A DNA stretch of 64,000 nucleotides. It comes from Brettanomyces bruxellensis. Taxonomy: Eukaryota > Ascomycota > Pichiomycetes > Pichiales > Pichiaceae. This document shows positions 8,935 through 19,101 of the stretch, piece after piece. The translations under genes were made by a program, and so were the position numbers. Each line of letters opens with the position of its first letter. Within the stretch, counting starts at the first letter, position 1. The notes below the pieces were generated by a model, which saw only the letters and a list, made by a program, of their open reading frames with translations, ran no database searches and was not told the origin of the DNA. Where the stretch lies: positions 992,001-1,056,000 of the forward strand of contig NC_054687.1 in NCBI RefSeq assembly GCF_011074885.1. The letters are read 5' to 3'.

Positions 8935-10977
8935 ATGAAACTAATTCTTGCAGAAGACGTAAAGCGTATGTATATCCATGTATGTGAGATTTTTAGAACT
9001 TTACTAACTTAGAATCCAAGTTGTACATACTGCAAGAAAAAACGACTTAAATGTTCTGGAGAGCGGCCAACATGTACCCGTTGCAAGAAAATGGGGATAA
9101 AATGTGTTTACGTTCCATTTCCGAAAAGAATATCTATCTCACTTTCCCAATACAATGATATGGAAAAGAAGGTGTTACGATTAAAGGAAGAAATTCTTCT
9201 TCAGACACACCAGTATGAGGCTCAACACTTTGAAAATGAACCTTTACCTGAAACTACAATGAGTGTAAACCCGAATGATACTCAATCTGGAGGGTATGAA
9301 GCTGACTTTTCGTCTGACTCGGCTGATGGTATTATTACTAAACTTGCAGAACTTCATAGTTCCGAATCAGCTGAAAAAAATACCATTCACCTAAACGTCT
9401 TGAAAAGTTCCAATGAAATGAAGCAAGAGATAAATAAATGTGATCAGATAGTCCAATCAATAATAAAAAATCTTACTTTAGCCCAGGCATTGGAATTAAT
9501 TGATAAGTGTCACTTTTATCTTAATGATATTTACTTTCCATATGACGTTGATCTCATGAAGGAAAGGCTTCGCAAGGCATTCAGACCAGTGACACATTTG
9601 CAAACGTTTCTTCAACAAGAAAAAACATATTTTAAACCATTGGTTCTTTTAACATTTGCCTTAGGTAAGCAATATCTTGGTGATTCTGAAAATGATTGTG
9701 ATTATCTTATGTCATACTCATTGTTACTTGTCTCCCCTATAACAAAATTAAAAGAAAGACATGAAAACTATCTTTTAGTATCCATTTTTACAATGGCTGG
9801 GTTTTACTTTAGATCGATTGGTAGAGGAGATGACTCAATTTTATATTCAAATTTGGCCCTACAATTTGCCTCACAAATAAATTTATACAAGTTTGATGCA
9901 TCTGATAATGTTGTGCAACAGGAATTGAAGTGTCGCATTCTTTGGATCTGCTTTGGTGCAAATAGAACCCTTTCTGCAAAAATGGGAAATCAATTTATTT
10001 TGGACTCTTCAAAAATAGAAAGACCACTACCGATGTTTATCACGTATGATAGCAAAAATAAGCCAATATCGTTGAGTAGTACACAGTTTATTAGAGATGC
10101 ATTTAGATTTTATATTGAGTTGACCTTTATTGCGGAAGATATCTGCAATGTGATCTATACAAAGAATTATCCGAAGGGGTTAACAAAAAATTTGAGAAGT
10201 ATAATACATCATCTTATTGCATGGAGCTCCAAACTTCCAGAAGAACTTCGAATTAAGGATGCCTTTACAATTATTGATAAAAAGAGAAGAAGATTGGTGT
10301 TTTCATTAAATCTTAACTATTGTTTTTGCATTCATCTCTCAATAATACCGATACTTTATCGTATGGATAAACAAGAAAGAGCACATCAATTACAATCGAA
10401 TAATATTGAAAAGAGGGTAATTGATTTAATAAGTGTTTGCATTAACTCCGCCGAAATGACTGTTAGAATTTTACAAGGTTGTCAAAAAGTTGGTATCTTG
10501 GCCGACTTTGGAGTTATGGATCTAGACTACGCTTACGCGGCAGCTCTTACCTTCTTTTTATGTGGGAAAATTCTTGGAATTCAAAGAACAAGAACAAGTA
10601 ATTTATTAAAAAAAAGCCTGCTATTGTTGAAAAGCATGGCGAGTAAAGGAAATAATGCTGCGATTCAGAGATTACAGCATCTGGATAATCTAATGGCTGC
10701 CCGAAAAATTGCATTTAAAAATGCAAATGTTACCGCAGAGGGAAACTCTGGTGCAGACTTTCAAAATATGGCTGATCCGGAAAGAGAGCTAATAATCAAA
10801 AGTTCATTGAATAATAACTTGGAAAAGGAACCTGAATTGGATATAGAAGAGAACTTGTTGCAAACATTTGAAGATATAAGCCCTAAAGATCTTCATCTAT
10901 GGGAAGATGGCTATAAGGATGCGCAAGAAGAAGACCATTACTGGACTCGATTTCAAGAATATTTATCCGATAAATAG
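8935..10977 (+). CDS. Zn2Cys6 transcription factor, spliced, cluster-associated
   Basis: The long open frame's first ATG (9091) lies inside the DNA-binding domain. Upstream in the same frame from 9013 the sequence reads CTYCKKKRLKC, then CTRC, then C, a complete C-x2-C-x6-C-x6-C-x2-C-x6-C binuclear zinc cluster. A splice acceptor (TACTAACTTAG) ends exactly at 9012. My best model is exon 1 at 8935-8958 and intron at 8959-9012, giving about 662 residues; the donor is uncertain. After the zinc cluster come a basic linker and coiled-coil-like segment, then a fungal-specific transcription-factor domain (about residues 200-480). The acidic C-terminus may be an activation region. It lies next to the M20 hydrolase and is the obvious candidate regulator of the 0.2-8.3 kb block. 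Family certain, exon 1 tentative. Confidence 0.8.
8959..9012 (+). other. Probable intron in Zn2Cys6 regulator
   Basis: Ends with a canonical TACTAAC branch site only a few bases before the TTAG acceptor at 9012. The donor used here (GTAAAG at 8959) is the one that keeps frame with ATG 8935; the better-looking GTATGT at 8966 does not keep frame with either nearby ATG. Intron presence is likely, its left edge is not settled. Confidence 0.55.
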
Positions 10978-13660
10978 GCCAAATTACTTAAGCATGAATT
11001 GGAATTAACTGTCACTTTTAGAAAAAAAATAGGTATATAAAACAAGAATTATACAGAGGTAGAAGAGACAAAGGTGAAATTGAAAAGAGGAAATGTACCC
11101 CGTAAAACGTGTATTATTTATTGAATTAGTTTTAAGGGAGACCCTATTACTTCATGAAGTTCCAAATTACTGGTATATCAAATATTTTTAATGCCAAAAA
11201 AAGAAAAACTATACATTGTGAAAGAGGCAAGGAAGAAAGTACAAAAGAGATCAGTAAAAGATAAAGCACATGCTTAAATACCTCTAAGCATTATGTGAGG
11301 TTTACTAAGGTATGAAATAAAACAGGGAAAATTTTAAACCAAGATTACAGCCCTCTACATTGTCCTTTTTATATAACTTTATTCTTTTACAAAGGGCCGA
11401 GGCCCGATCGAATATTTTGGAATTGTCGGAACATATGAGATATAATGATATTTTTGATGTTATTATCTGTTAAAGTTAGTGTTACCAGATTTATATAGTG
11501 TTTCGATCTTTATTGTAGTATGTAATAAATAATATGTATAATGATGGACAAAAGGGAATATCTTCACTTTATATAGATGTGGTTCTGGTATTGATCAGAT
11601 GATATAACAATATCATCTTCACTTACTCGAACTCCATTGTTTGGGAACTACATTGTTTTGACATTATCTCATATAGGCTCACCGATATTTGATTTGTAAT
11701 ATGTAAATCTGTCGGAACCTATGAGTTATAATAATGTTCCATATGTTAATAACGCATAAAGGTTCAACTGGTATTTGATTTATAATATGTGGATCAAATT
11801 AATGTTCAGACAGATATAAGAAATAATTCGCGGGGAAATTTTTCCTGTGAAATAAATTTCTCCCTAATCTACTTTCGGCTGAGAATGACCTATTCCACTT
11901 CTGCGGAAAAATATCTCTTATATGTATGTACTACTTTTTCCTTATATACTATGTGTCTCTTAGAAGGGACGACGACTTTATTGTGTAATTTGCAATACAT
12001 ATTCATATAAGGAAATCCATCTTGAAGTGAACCTTCAGCTGAAACCGAGAGTAACCTTCGGGTTCTCGCTGGATTACAAACGTGTTCGTAAGGACCCTGT
12101 TTTGTTATGAGGGACATTCTATGCAACAGAAGTCTTTTCTATATCCGAACTATATGGCCAATCCCGTTCATAACCTTGGGCATCTGCGCGCTCGGTAGTG
12201 CTACGGCACAGAGATATGTGAGCAATTAAGCAGATACAAATGTCACACGGGATTTATATACTCTGACATGACTGTTTGATTCAACACATCAAAACAAACA
12301 CACAAATCACTTTGTACTTACATAATATAAAATAATTTAGGTTCAAATTAAAGCAGGACTCTTACAAATTGTGTAAGGGGTCAAACCAAGCGCATATTGG
12401 TTTAAAGCCAGATAAAATATTAATGAATTCATTTACCTGATTAGGTAACACGGAAAGATATAAATAGTTTCCGAAATAATTTATGAGAAGCGCGAATAAG
12501 AAATAAAGCGTACTGAAAGGATAGTGATCCGAAAGACAATAAGAAAGAGCTACATCGGAATAAACTGACTAATATTCGTGTGGCGACTGCATATGCAAAA
12601 CAACAGGTTTTTGCATGATCGCGGGTTATGCTGAATTCACATAATGTGATGTTCCTGTCGGAGTTAAGAGAGACCTTATGAGTTACTCCCGGGCTTTAGC
12701 TATCAAACTCCTTCTTTAATAGAACTAATAAGAACCTAGCAGTCGGGGAGATTCAGACAATTGTAAGGTCGGTTACCTAAGTGGGTGGATATAAATGTAC
12801 CAAGTGGTCTGTGTGATAATGTTAATGCCTTTAACATTCTAACAATTGTGTATGTATCACCATAGAAGAAAATGAATTTACTTTCTTTACTCTGTTACCA
12901 TCAAAGTGGAGTCGAACTAGTTGTATTGCAAAATAGGCTATCGGGTCTCGTCCCTTCGTAGAAGAAACAAGTTATATAAAAAGAGGTAAAGTAAAGTAAA
13001 AATAAAAAGGAAAATAAAGTGAGGTAATCATACATAATAAAAAAAAAAGATTTAATTCTCAGAAACAGAATTATGATCGCGCATAATTATTTTTCTGCTG
13101 ATTCCCTAACATACACAGTTAGTGCATTTTATCCAGGATTGTCTCTATTAGATATTATTCTAAATCTTCGTTATTTTAGAATAAGTTCAGATCTCAAAAC
13201 AAATAAACCTAATGACATATAATAATAGATTACCTAATACTAGGTAATATTCTCATATGTCCGACAGTTCCCAAACAGGATGGATTCCTCTTTGGCGTAC
13301 AATTTGTTATTGTATGAATTTGGAAGAGAAATGGAAGAAGTGTCATTCTCCATTTAATATAAATATGCGCCCTTGCCCTCCTTTGATACAGAGGCAAGGT
13401 TAGATTATGATTTAGTTATTTTTCTAGAAAGAGAGATGGGGGAAAAAGTGATTAGATAGAAGAATGAATGAATAGAATGATTCATAGAGAGCTATGAGAT
13501 AAGAGATATGAAAGGATACGGGAAGTATCAGATAACAATCTTATTAATCTATTATATATCTTTAGACGGATTTGGTAATCATCTAAAGAATCCTTATACT
13601 TCAGGTTATTAAAAATAATATTTTGTTACCTTTAGTCCGACCATTTACAAATTGAAAAAT
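10978..13660. other. Gene-free, repeat-bearing DNA upstream of tRNA-Leu
   Basis: About 2.7 kb without a credible protein gene. It includes a degenerate member of the dispersed repeat family (about 11125-11340) and several diverged copies of a TCGGAAC-x-TATGAG motif (11426, 11712) with related sequence in reverse (about 11660). Such debris upstream of a tRNA gene is typical of insertion sites of yeast LTR retrotransposons, but no intact element or coding remnant was recognised. Confidence 0.45.
11125..11340 (+). repeat. Dispersed repeat family, copy D (degenerate)
   Basis: Aligns by eye with the copy at 56210-56475: a shared 5' portion (TTTTAAG...CCTATTACTT...GAAGTT) and a shared 3' portion (GCACATGCTTAAATACCT, then TATG-GAGGTTT and ACAGGG). 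More diverged than the copies near 29.5 and 56.3 kb. Probably a remnant of an LTR or small transposable element. Confidence 0.55.
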
Positions 13661-13742
13661 GCAGGTTTGGCCGAGTGGTCTAAGGCGTCACGTTTAGGCC
13701 GTGGTATCGTAAGATGCGAGAGTTCGAACCTCTCAGCCTGCA
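13661..13742 (+). tRNA. tRNA-Leu (anticodon UAG)
   Basis: 82 nt. Acceptor arm GCAGGTT pairs with the 3' AGCCTGC (one G-U). D-arm GGCCGAGTGGTCTAAGGC is typical of leucine tRNAs. The anticodon stem TCACG/CGTGG encloses the loop TTTAGGC, giving anticodon TAG. There is a long variable arm, and the T-arm reads GAGAG-TTCGAAC-CTCTC. No intron. It reads CUA and probably other CUN codons as leucine. Confidence 0.95.
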
Positions 13743-13743
13743 A

Positions 13744-13760
13744 TTTTCTTGATTTTTTTT
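13744..13760 (+). terminator. RNA polymerase III terminator of tRNA-Leu
   Basis: Two T-runs directly after the tRNA: TTTT at 13744-13747 and eight T at 13753-13760, the usual stop signal of polymerase III. Confidence 0.8.
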
Positions 13761-14547
13761 ATAAAATCAATTATTATAGTGCCCTCGAATTGTTTCCCAT
13801 CCATTTTACGTTTATTTTAGTATCATGGTTAAATTGACTAGCACCTTGGGCATGATCATTATGTGGTTAAATACAAACCACAAATTCTGTTTTTGCAAAT
13901 AATGAATCGGATACTGGAGGATAATTCGCAATGTTTTGAAATTTCTAGGTAGGTAGCCTTTCGATGCAAATTTAACTGTACACAATTACGTAAATGAGAA
14001 ATCCTATTTTTCGTTAATATTAGTACGTTTGGTTCTTTGATGACGAATTTTGAGACGAACAGTAAAATTAGTATTACTATACCCACTGTTAACCTTTTCT
14101 ATTGCAACTATTCCTCTTATCTTTTTCCAATTATCATTTTATACCCTTCACAGTATTCTTCTTTCATCTGCATAAAATGAAAAATGTTAGGTTTACATAA
14201 ACCACTAATTTACTGGACACAGTAGGCTGTCAAGAATACTAACTAGTCTTTCTGCTCCTAGTAGCAAAAGTCCACTAAAGTATTTTTTGATTACGTAAAT
14301 TAAAAAACAGATATTGGTTCACACTAACAATAATTATCAGGTATTTTTTTTTTCGCGATTCTGTGTGTTTCAGCTTCGTAACATTTCAAATTCTAGATAC
14401 ACCACACCTGAGCATCTTTTTTAACTTGCCTGATATAATGACATCATCAAGATTGGTTTGCTTGCATTATAAAACGTCGTTAATCACATAGACAAGGAAA
14501 GAACTTGAAATTAAAAAGTTGAATCCATAGATCCATTGGCCTTCAGG
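13761..14547. promoter_or_regulatory. Intergenic region and KEX1 promoter
   Basis: About 0.8 kb between the tRNA and KEX1 with no credible gene. A TATAAAA-like box lies at about 14468, roughly 80 bp before the KEX1 ATG. Nothing else recognised. Confidence 0.35.
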
Positions 14548-16536
14548 ATGCTTCTTTCCGCACTCTCTTCGCTGATTAGCCTTCTTTCATTATTTTCTGG
14601 CTCTGTCTTTGCCTCACCGATACCCGACGTTACAACTGAAAATTCGAGGAAAGAAGATGCATACATTGTGACAGACTTACCAGGAATTGATGATATACCA
14701 GAATCTCTCATACCTGTGATGCATGCTGGGCAACTGGCATTGGATTCTGAGAACGATACAGGCTTATTTTTCTGGAGATTCGGGAAGAATAGTGAAAATA
14801 GCACGATAAATAATTCTACAACCAAAGATCTTGTTATTTGGTTTAACGGTGGTCCTGGATGCTCATCACTTGATGGTGCAATGATGGAAATTGGACCATT
14901 TCGTACTAAAAAGGATGATGCTTCTGAACTTACTTATAATAATGGCACCTGGCTTAAATATGCAGATTTATTATTCATAGATCAACCTGCTGGAACGGGA
15001 TTTGCATACACAGATGTTAATTACGATACTGAATTAACAGAAGCATCGGAACATATTGTTGAATTCTTTAAAAGCTACTTTTCGAAGTTTCCATCTGATA
15101 GATTTCGCAACATCTGGATTGCTGGAGAATCGTACGCTGGTCAATATATTCCCTACTTCGCCGACGCAATTCTAAGGGAGAAAAAGAAAAATTCAAAATT
15201 TCAAATAAATTTGGCTGGACTTCTCATCGGAAACGGATGGGTAGAACCCGATATCCAATCGTTATCATACGTTCCATTTGCTATGAATAACAACCTTATC
15301 AATAAAACAAATCCTATGCTTCCTAAACTTCTAGCACAACACGAAAAGTGCCAGAACGCGATTAATGATCCAGATAACAAGGAATTTGAAAAATCGCAGT
15401 GTGACAAAGTGTTGGATGTGTTTTCTAAAGCAACAAGAATTATAAATGACGATACTGGAAGTCGGGGGACATGCTACAATTACTATGATTACAGGAAGCA
15501 AGATGTATATCCTGCTTGTGGAAGTAACTGGCCCGAAATATTACCCTCCACAGATTCTTATCTTAATAGGAAAGATGTCCAAAAGTCGTTGAATATCATT
15601 CACGAGAAGAAATGGGCTGAATGTGATGAGCACACATCTATGCTGTTTTCTCCGAGAAAGTCGGTTAAATCATTTGAGTTAATACCTCAACTTTTAGCTG
15701 ATATTCCGATTATGCTATTTAATGGAGATAAGGATATTATTTGTAATCATTTGGGAACAGAGATGATGATCCAAGAAATGATAATAGGAAATGAACAAAA
15801 GGGCTTTTCAAACAATTCCCATTATATAAATTGGATCCAGGATGGAATTCATGTTGGAAACGTGAGAAGTGAAATGAATTTGACTTATGTCCGGGTTTTC
15901 AACTCTTCTCATATGGTTCCATATGATTTACCCGAAGTTTCAAGAGGTCTATTAGACATAATGCTTGGCTTAGATGAACTACAGAGCGCTGAGGATAGAT
16001 TTACAACCACGTCAGCAAATACTTATGTGAATTCAGGTAAAGAACAGTATTCAGCTCCAGCCCACGGGTCATCAAAAACTTCATGGATAGGCGTGAAGGT
16101 AACATTAATAGGGGTTACATTGATTGCAGCTCTTTTCTTGTGTTTGTACTTAAGACACAGAAACATAAAGAAATCTTCATTCCTGGAGTCAAGGGCAAGC
16201 AGAAAAAGGAAAAGAGTTCATTGGGAAGACGGAAATGATATTTCAGATGATGATGACATCTATGATGACGATTCAGAACATGACCTTTCTTCGGGCGCAA
16301 AGTATGATGATCAAGTAACTTCTGACTTGAATAGCAATTTGCCTTACAACAAACAACCAACAAGCAACATTCTAAACACTGTACTATCAAAATTAGGCTA
16401 CAACCGTGGAAACATACAATATGAAAGGGTCGCAGGACACGAAAATTCTAAAGATATTGAGATGGGTGATATCTCAGACGACCAGCTTGTAGCAGATAGT
16501 GAAGATGACGCCATTGGTAATCGCCAAGCATTGTGA
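14548..16536 (+). CDS. KEX1: Kex1-type carboxypeptidase (Golgi serine carboxypeptidase D)
   Basis: About 662 residues. It begins with a hydrophobic signal peptide ending near ASPI, followed by a serine carboxypeptidase domain: FNGGPGCSSLDGAM (about residue 92), GESYAGQY (catalytic Ser near 194), GDKDIICNH (catalytic Asp near 396) and SSHMVPYD (catalytic His near 454). A single membrane segment follows (about 511-535), then a very acidic cytosolic tail of roughly 125 residues, the layout of Kex1 rather than of soluble vacuolar carboxypeptidase Y. Kex1 trims C-terminal Lys/Arg from secreted peptides after Kex2 cleavage in the late Golgi. The ATG at 14548 is preferred because it starts directly with the signal peptide. 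Several N-glycosylation sequons are present. Assignment is strong. Confidence 0.93.
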   Translation: MLLSALSSLISLLSLFSGSVFASPIPDVTTENSRKEDAYIVTDLPGIDDIPESLIPVMHAGQLALDSENDTGLFFWRFGKNSENSTINNSTTKDLVIWFNGGPGCSSLDGAMMEIGPFRTKKDDASELTYNNGTWLKYADLLFIDQPAGTGFAYTDVNYDTELTEASEHIVEFFKSYFSKFPSDRFRNIWIAGESYAGQYIPYFADAILREKKKNSKFQINLAGLLIGNGWVEPDIQSLSYVPFAMNNNLINKTNPMLPKLLAQHEKCQNAINDPDNKEFEKSQCDKVLDVFSKATRIINDDTGSRGTCYNYYDYRKQDVYPACGSNWPEILPSTDSYLNRKDVQKSLNIIHEKKWAECDEHTSMLFSPRKSVKSFELIPQLLADIPIMLFNGDKDIICNHLGTEMMIQEMIIGNEQKGFSNNSHYINWIQDGIHVGNVRSEMNLTYVRVFNSSHMVPYDLPEVSRGLLDIMLGLDELQSAEDRFTTTSANTYVNSGKEQYSAPAHGSSKTSWIGVKVTLIGVTLIAALFLCLYLRHRNIKKSSFLESRASRKRKRVHWEDGNDISDDDDIYDDDSEHDLSSGAKYDDQVTSDLNSNLPYNKQPTSNILNTVLSKLGYNRGNIQYERVAGHENSKDIEMGDISDDQLVADSEDDAIGNRQAL

Positions 16537-16832
16537 AGATACAAAAGTGAATAAATTTACGATATATATAATTTTTTTTGATTACATTGCCCTGAATCAG
16601 CTTATTCTTAAAGCTTTTTAGGAGTTACATAAAGGTAGAAATAAAGATATTAATTAGGTTCCCGAAGGCGATATACAATAAAAAAAAACTCGTGGAAGTG
16701 AGGGCGGAAAAATGACATGATATGAGGTGCAAACACGACAAACACTCGACACGCAAGTCTCCGATACTGGTCATACGTTATTTAGAGTAATACTCAGATA
16801 TTAAGAACAGCGGTATCATATATAACTTAAGG

Positions 16833-17270
16833 ATGGAACGGGGCACCAGAATTATATGGGCAAAGGCTATATTTTGGAGTTCGAGTATTGTTGCTCTTGG
16901 ATTTATCTTGTTAAAGTATGCGACGCCTGATTCAGAGAAATTACTTAAAGAAATGTCACCGGGTGTGAGAAGACAAGTAGAAGAGAACAAAGAACTACGC
17001 ATGAAAGAGCAGGAGGAACTCATGAAAATAGTTAAAAAGACGGCTGCATCCAAGGATCCAATTTGGAAAACAGGCCCTATTAAATCACCTTGGGATCCTG
17101 ATTATAAAAGAACCACAGAATCATCACTAGTCTCCAAACAGAAATTCGAGAAGATGAAAGCATCAGAAGAACAAAAAGCAAAGTTGGCAAAATTAAAGAA
17201 CCAACAAACATTGACGGAAGATATAGCGAAAAAAGATAAGGCTACCAAGAGCTGGTTCAGATTTTGGTAG
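16833..17270 (+). CDS. CBP4: Cbp4, cytochrome bc1 complex assembly factor
   Basis: 145 residues with one membrane segment near the N-terminus (about residues 11-30), then KYATPDSEKLLKEMSP, a charged helix, and the hallmark DPIWKTGPIKSPW. It ends with SWFRFW, matching the C-terminal signature of fungal Cbp4. In yeast, Cbp4 sits in the mitochondrial inner membrane and binds newly made cytochrome b with Cbp3-Cbp6 during bc1 assembly. Slightly shorter than the S. cerevisiae protein. It lies convergent with APS3, about 90 bp apart. Confidence 0.9.
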   Translation: MERGTRIIWAKAIFWSSSIVALGFILLKYATPDSEKLLKEMSPGVRRQVEENKELRMKEQEELMKIVKKTAASKDPIWKTGPIKSPWDPDYKRTTESSLVSKQKFEKMKASEEQKAKLAKLKNQQTLTEDIAKKDKATKSWFRFW

Positions 17271-17361
17271 TGAGTCGGACTTTAGTACGCGTGTTTATAA
17301 TGCCTTATTTATTTATAACCTGGAAATATGATTTAAAATGTAATTATATTGGTACTGGGAA

Positions 17362-17988
17362 TTAATAAGAGCCCCACCGATTAAAAAAAGCTGCAGCGGA
17401 TGATGCATTAGGTGACGAACTTGATCCTACTCTTTTCAAGAAAGAAGAAGAAGATGAAGACTCTTCTTGCATATTAGCTTCGTCAATTGCAGCAACTATT
17501 TTGTTGATGTTCGTATCAATGACCATACCACCTTGAATTATTTCTTCAAGTGCAGCTTCTAGCACCTGCCAATGGAATACCAAGTCCAATTCACAAACAT
17601 TTTTAAAGCAGCGGTTTAAAACTTGAACGAAAACTTGTATCAAATCCAAAATTCCCAATTCAGATTCCTGTTGATCCACTATGAAAACAAAATAAAGTGT
17701 TGCATATCTTCTGTATATCACTTTAATCTCATCATAGTCCTCAAGTAAAGTAGGAGGAGTCAAAAAAGAGCATTGATCGTCAGTCCGCTTAATGACAAGC
17801 TTATATACCTGTTGCAATAATAATTGCTGGGTTTGAACATCCACAGGTGTGTAAAATCGTATCAATCTGGGCACACCACTTTGATTAACTATGCTTATAA
17901 TAATGAAGAATCTATGGTTAGTAATTTCGATTAATAGTAAAATCACTTTATCTTTATAGCACTTACATATTAATACGGCATGAATCAT
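17362..17988 (-). CDS. APS3: AP-3 complex sigma subunit, one intron
   Basis: Spliced as exon 1 17988-17967 and exon 2 17888-17362, giving 182 residues beginning MIHAVLIFNQSGVPRLIRFY, which fits sigma-3 adaptins exactly. It continues with YTPVDVQTQ, RYATLYFVFIVD, SELGILDLIQVFV, VCELDLVFHWQ and GGMVIDTNINKIV. AP-3 carries cargo such as alkaline phosphatase from the Golgi to the vacuole; sigma is its small core subunit. The C-terminus has a serine run and a Ser/Ala-rich tail not typical of the core fold. The intron happens to be 78 nt with no stop, so the unspliced message also stays open (see findings). Confidence 0.92.
   Translation of the reverse strand: MIHAVLICKCYKDKVILLLIEITNHRFFIIISIVNQSGVPRLIRFYTPVDVQTQQLLLQQVYKLVIKRTDDQCSFLTPPTLLEDYDEIKVIYRRYATLYFVFIVDQQESELGILDLIQVFVQVLNRCFKNVCELDLVFHWQVLEAALEEIIQGGMVIDTNINKIVAAIDEANMQEESSSSSSFLKRVGSSSSPNASSAAAFFNRWGSY
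17889..17966 (-). other. APS3: APS3 intron
   Basis: On the minus strand it runs from GTAAGT (17966) through TACTAAC (about 17917) to CATAG (17889). Removing it turns an aberrant 26-residue insert into the conserved MIHAVLIFNQ start. Length 78 nt, divisible by three. Confidence 0.88.
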
Positions 17989-19101
17989 TGAGGAGGAAAA
18001 CACAAAATTTCGTAATACAAAATATGATAAATAGATATTTGCGAACAAAAGCTCTGATTGCTTTAAAAAGTTATTATTAAACTTACTACTACGAGTTAAT
18101 TCCCACTACGAGTTAATTCCTGAATCTCAGAACCGCGAACGCAAATAAATCAAGATATTCTCACAATAACTGATAGAGGGGAGAGAAGCTCATAAAAAAA
18201 AACTAGTATGTATTTATTCAGAGAGTTAAAGTTGAGCATCGCTCAGCTCATAATTGTCAACATATATTCATTTCATATAAAGTAACCTCAAAGAGAAATT
18301 TATTTGACATCACAAAAAAAATACTGCTGACTTTGCCCAATAATGCTTTACAGTACTTAATATCCCAACAATTTGTTCAGAATTACTTGTTGTAGCCGGC
18401 CACACCAAATCACATTACAAAACATGTTACATCATACAACTTCCGGTATCAAATTACAACCAATTTATAGGCTTAGGTTTTAAATTGCGTTTAAAAATGA
18501 GTGTACCATTGCGAAATAAATCAAGATCATATTTCAATAAGATCCTTTACGTGCTCGGTTGATCAGGTATTAATTGTGAACCGAACACATATCGGTTCAG
18601 CCACTGATTTTTCGAGCCATCGATACTTTCTGCATGCGAACCGTTTCTGATTTGTCTATAGAATGCCGGTTAAAAAAAAGAAAAAGGAAATAAGGAGGAA
18701 TAATATTATCTTTTTAGGCACATAGGGGGAAACTATAAGCAGGTTGGGATGATAGGACACTAAATTTTTAATTTTTCTTCTCCTTTAAATTAGCCACTGT
18801 GGCTATCTAAGTGTAAATATACAATTTATGCGATGTGAAGACATATGAAAGGTTGAACTTGTTATCCGGAAATGATATTCATCAGATAAGGTTGTGGCTG
18901 CTCTTTAGAACATCACAAACCCGTGATGATCAACGCTTGCACCAATACGTATAAATACCCATCAGAAGATCGTTGTGTGGAGTGTTTTATTTAATTTTAA
19001 ATCTTAATCTATCGGACTGCAACAAATTTCAACAAATTGCCAGATCGTATCATTACAGTGAAAATATCTGCGAGAAAACATAAAAGATACTCCCAAAAGT
19101 C
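17989..19101. promoter_or_regulatory. Promoter region of Soa1-like permease and APS3
   Basis: 1.1 kb between divergent genes. Near APS3, two 16-bp direct repeats (ACTACGAGTTAATTCC) lie at 18088-18103 and 18105-18120. Near the permease are CTCGGTTGATC at 18554, a perfect inverted repeat at 18577-18599, GCGAACCG at 18636-18643 and a TATAAATA box at 18950-18957. No gene seen. Confidence 0.55.
18577..18599. promoter_or_regulatory. Perfect inverted repeat TGAACCGA-N7-TCGGTTCA
   Basis: Eight-base arms at 18577-18584 and 18592-18599 with a 7-base spacer, 500 bp upstream of the Soa1-like permease. CGG half-sites in inverted orientation with fixed spacing are the classic binding pattern of Zn2Cys6 dimers. 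The same half-site recurs upstream of the other three genes of this block. Confidence 0.55.

Noticed and set aside
13859..14086. 75-codon minus-strand open frame between tRNA-Leu and KEX1
   Set aside because: AT-rich, no recognisable features, and no supporting promoter or family signal.
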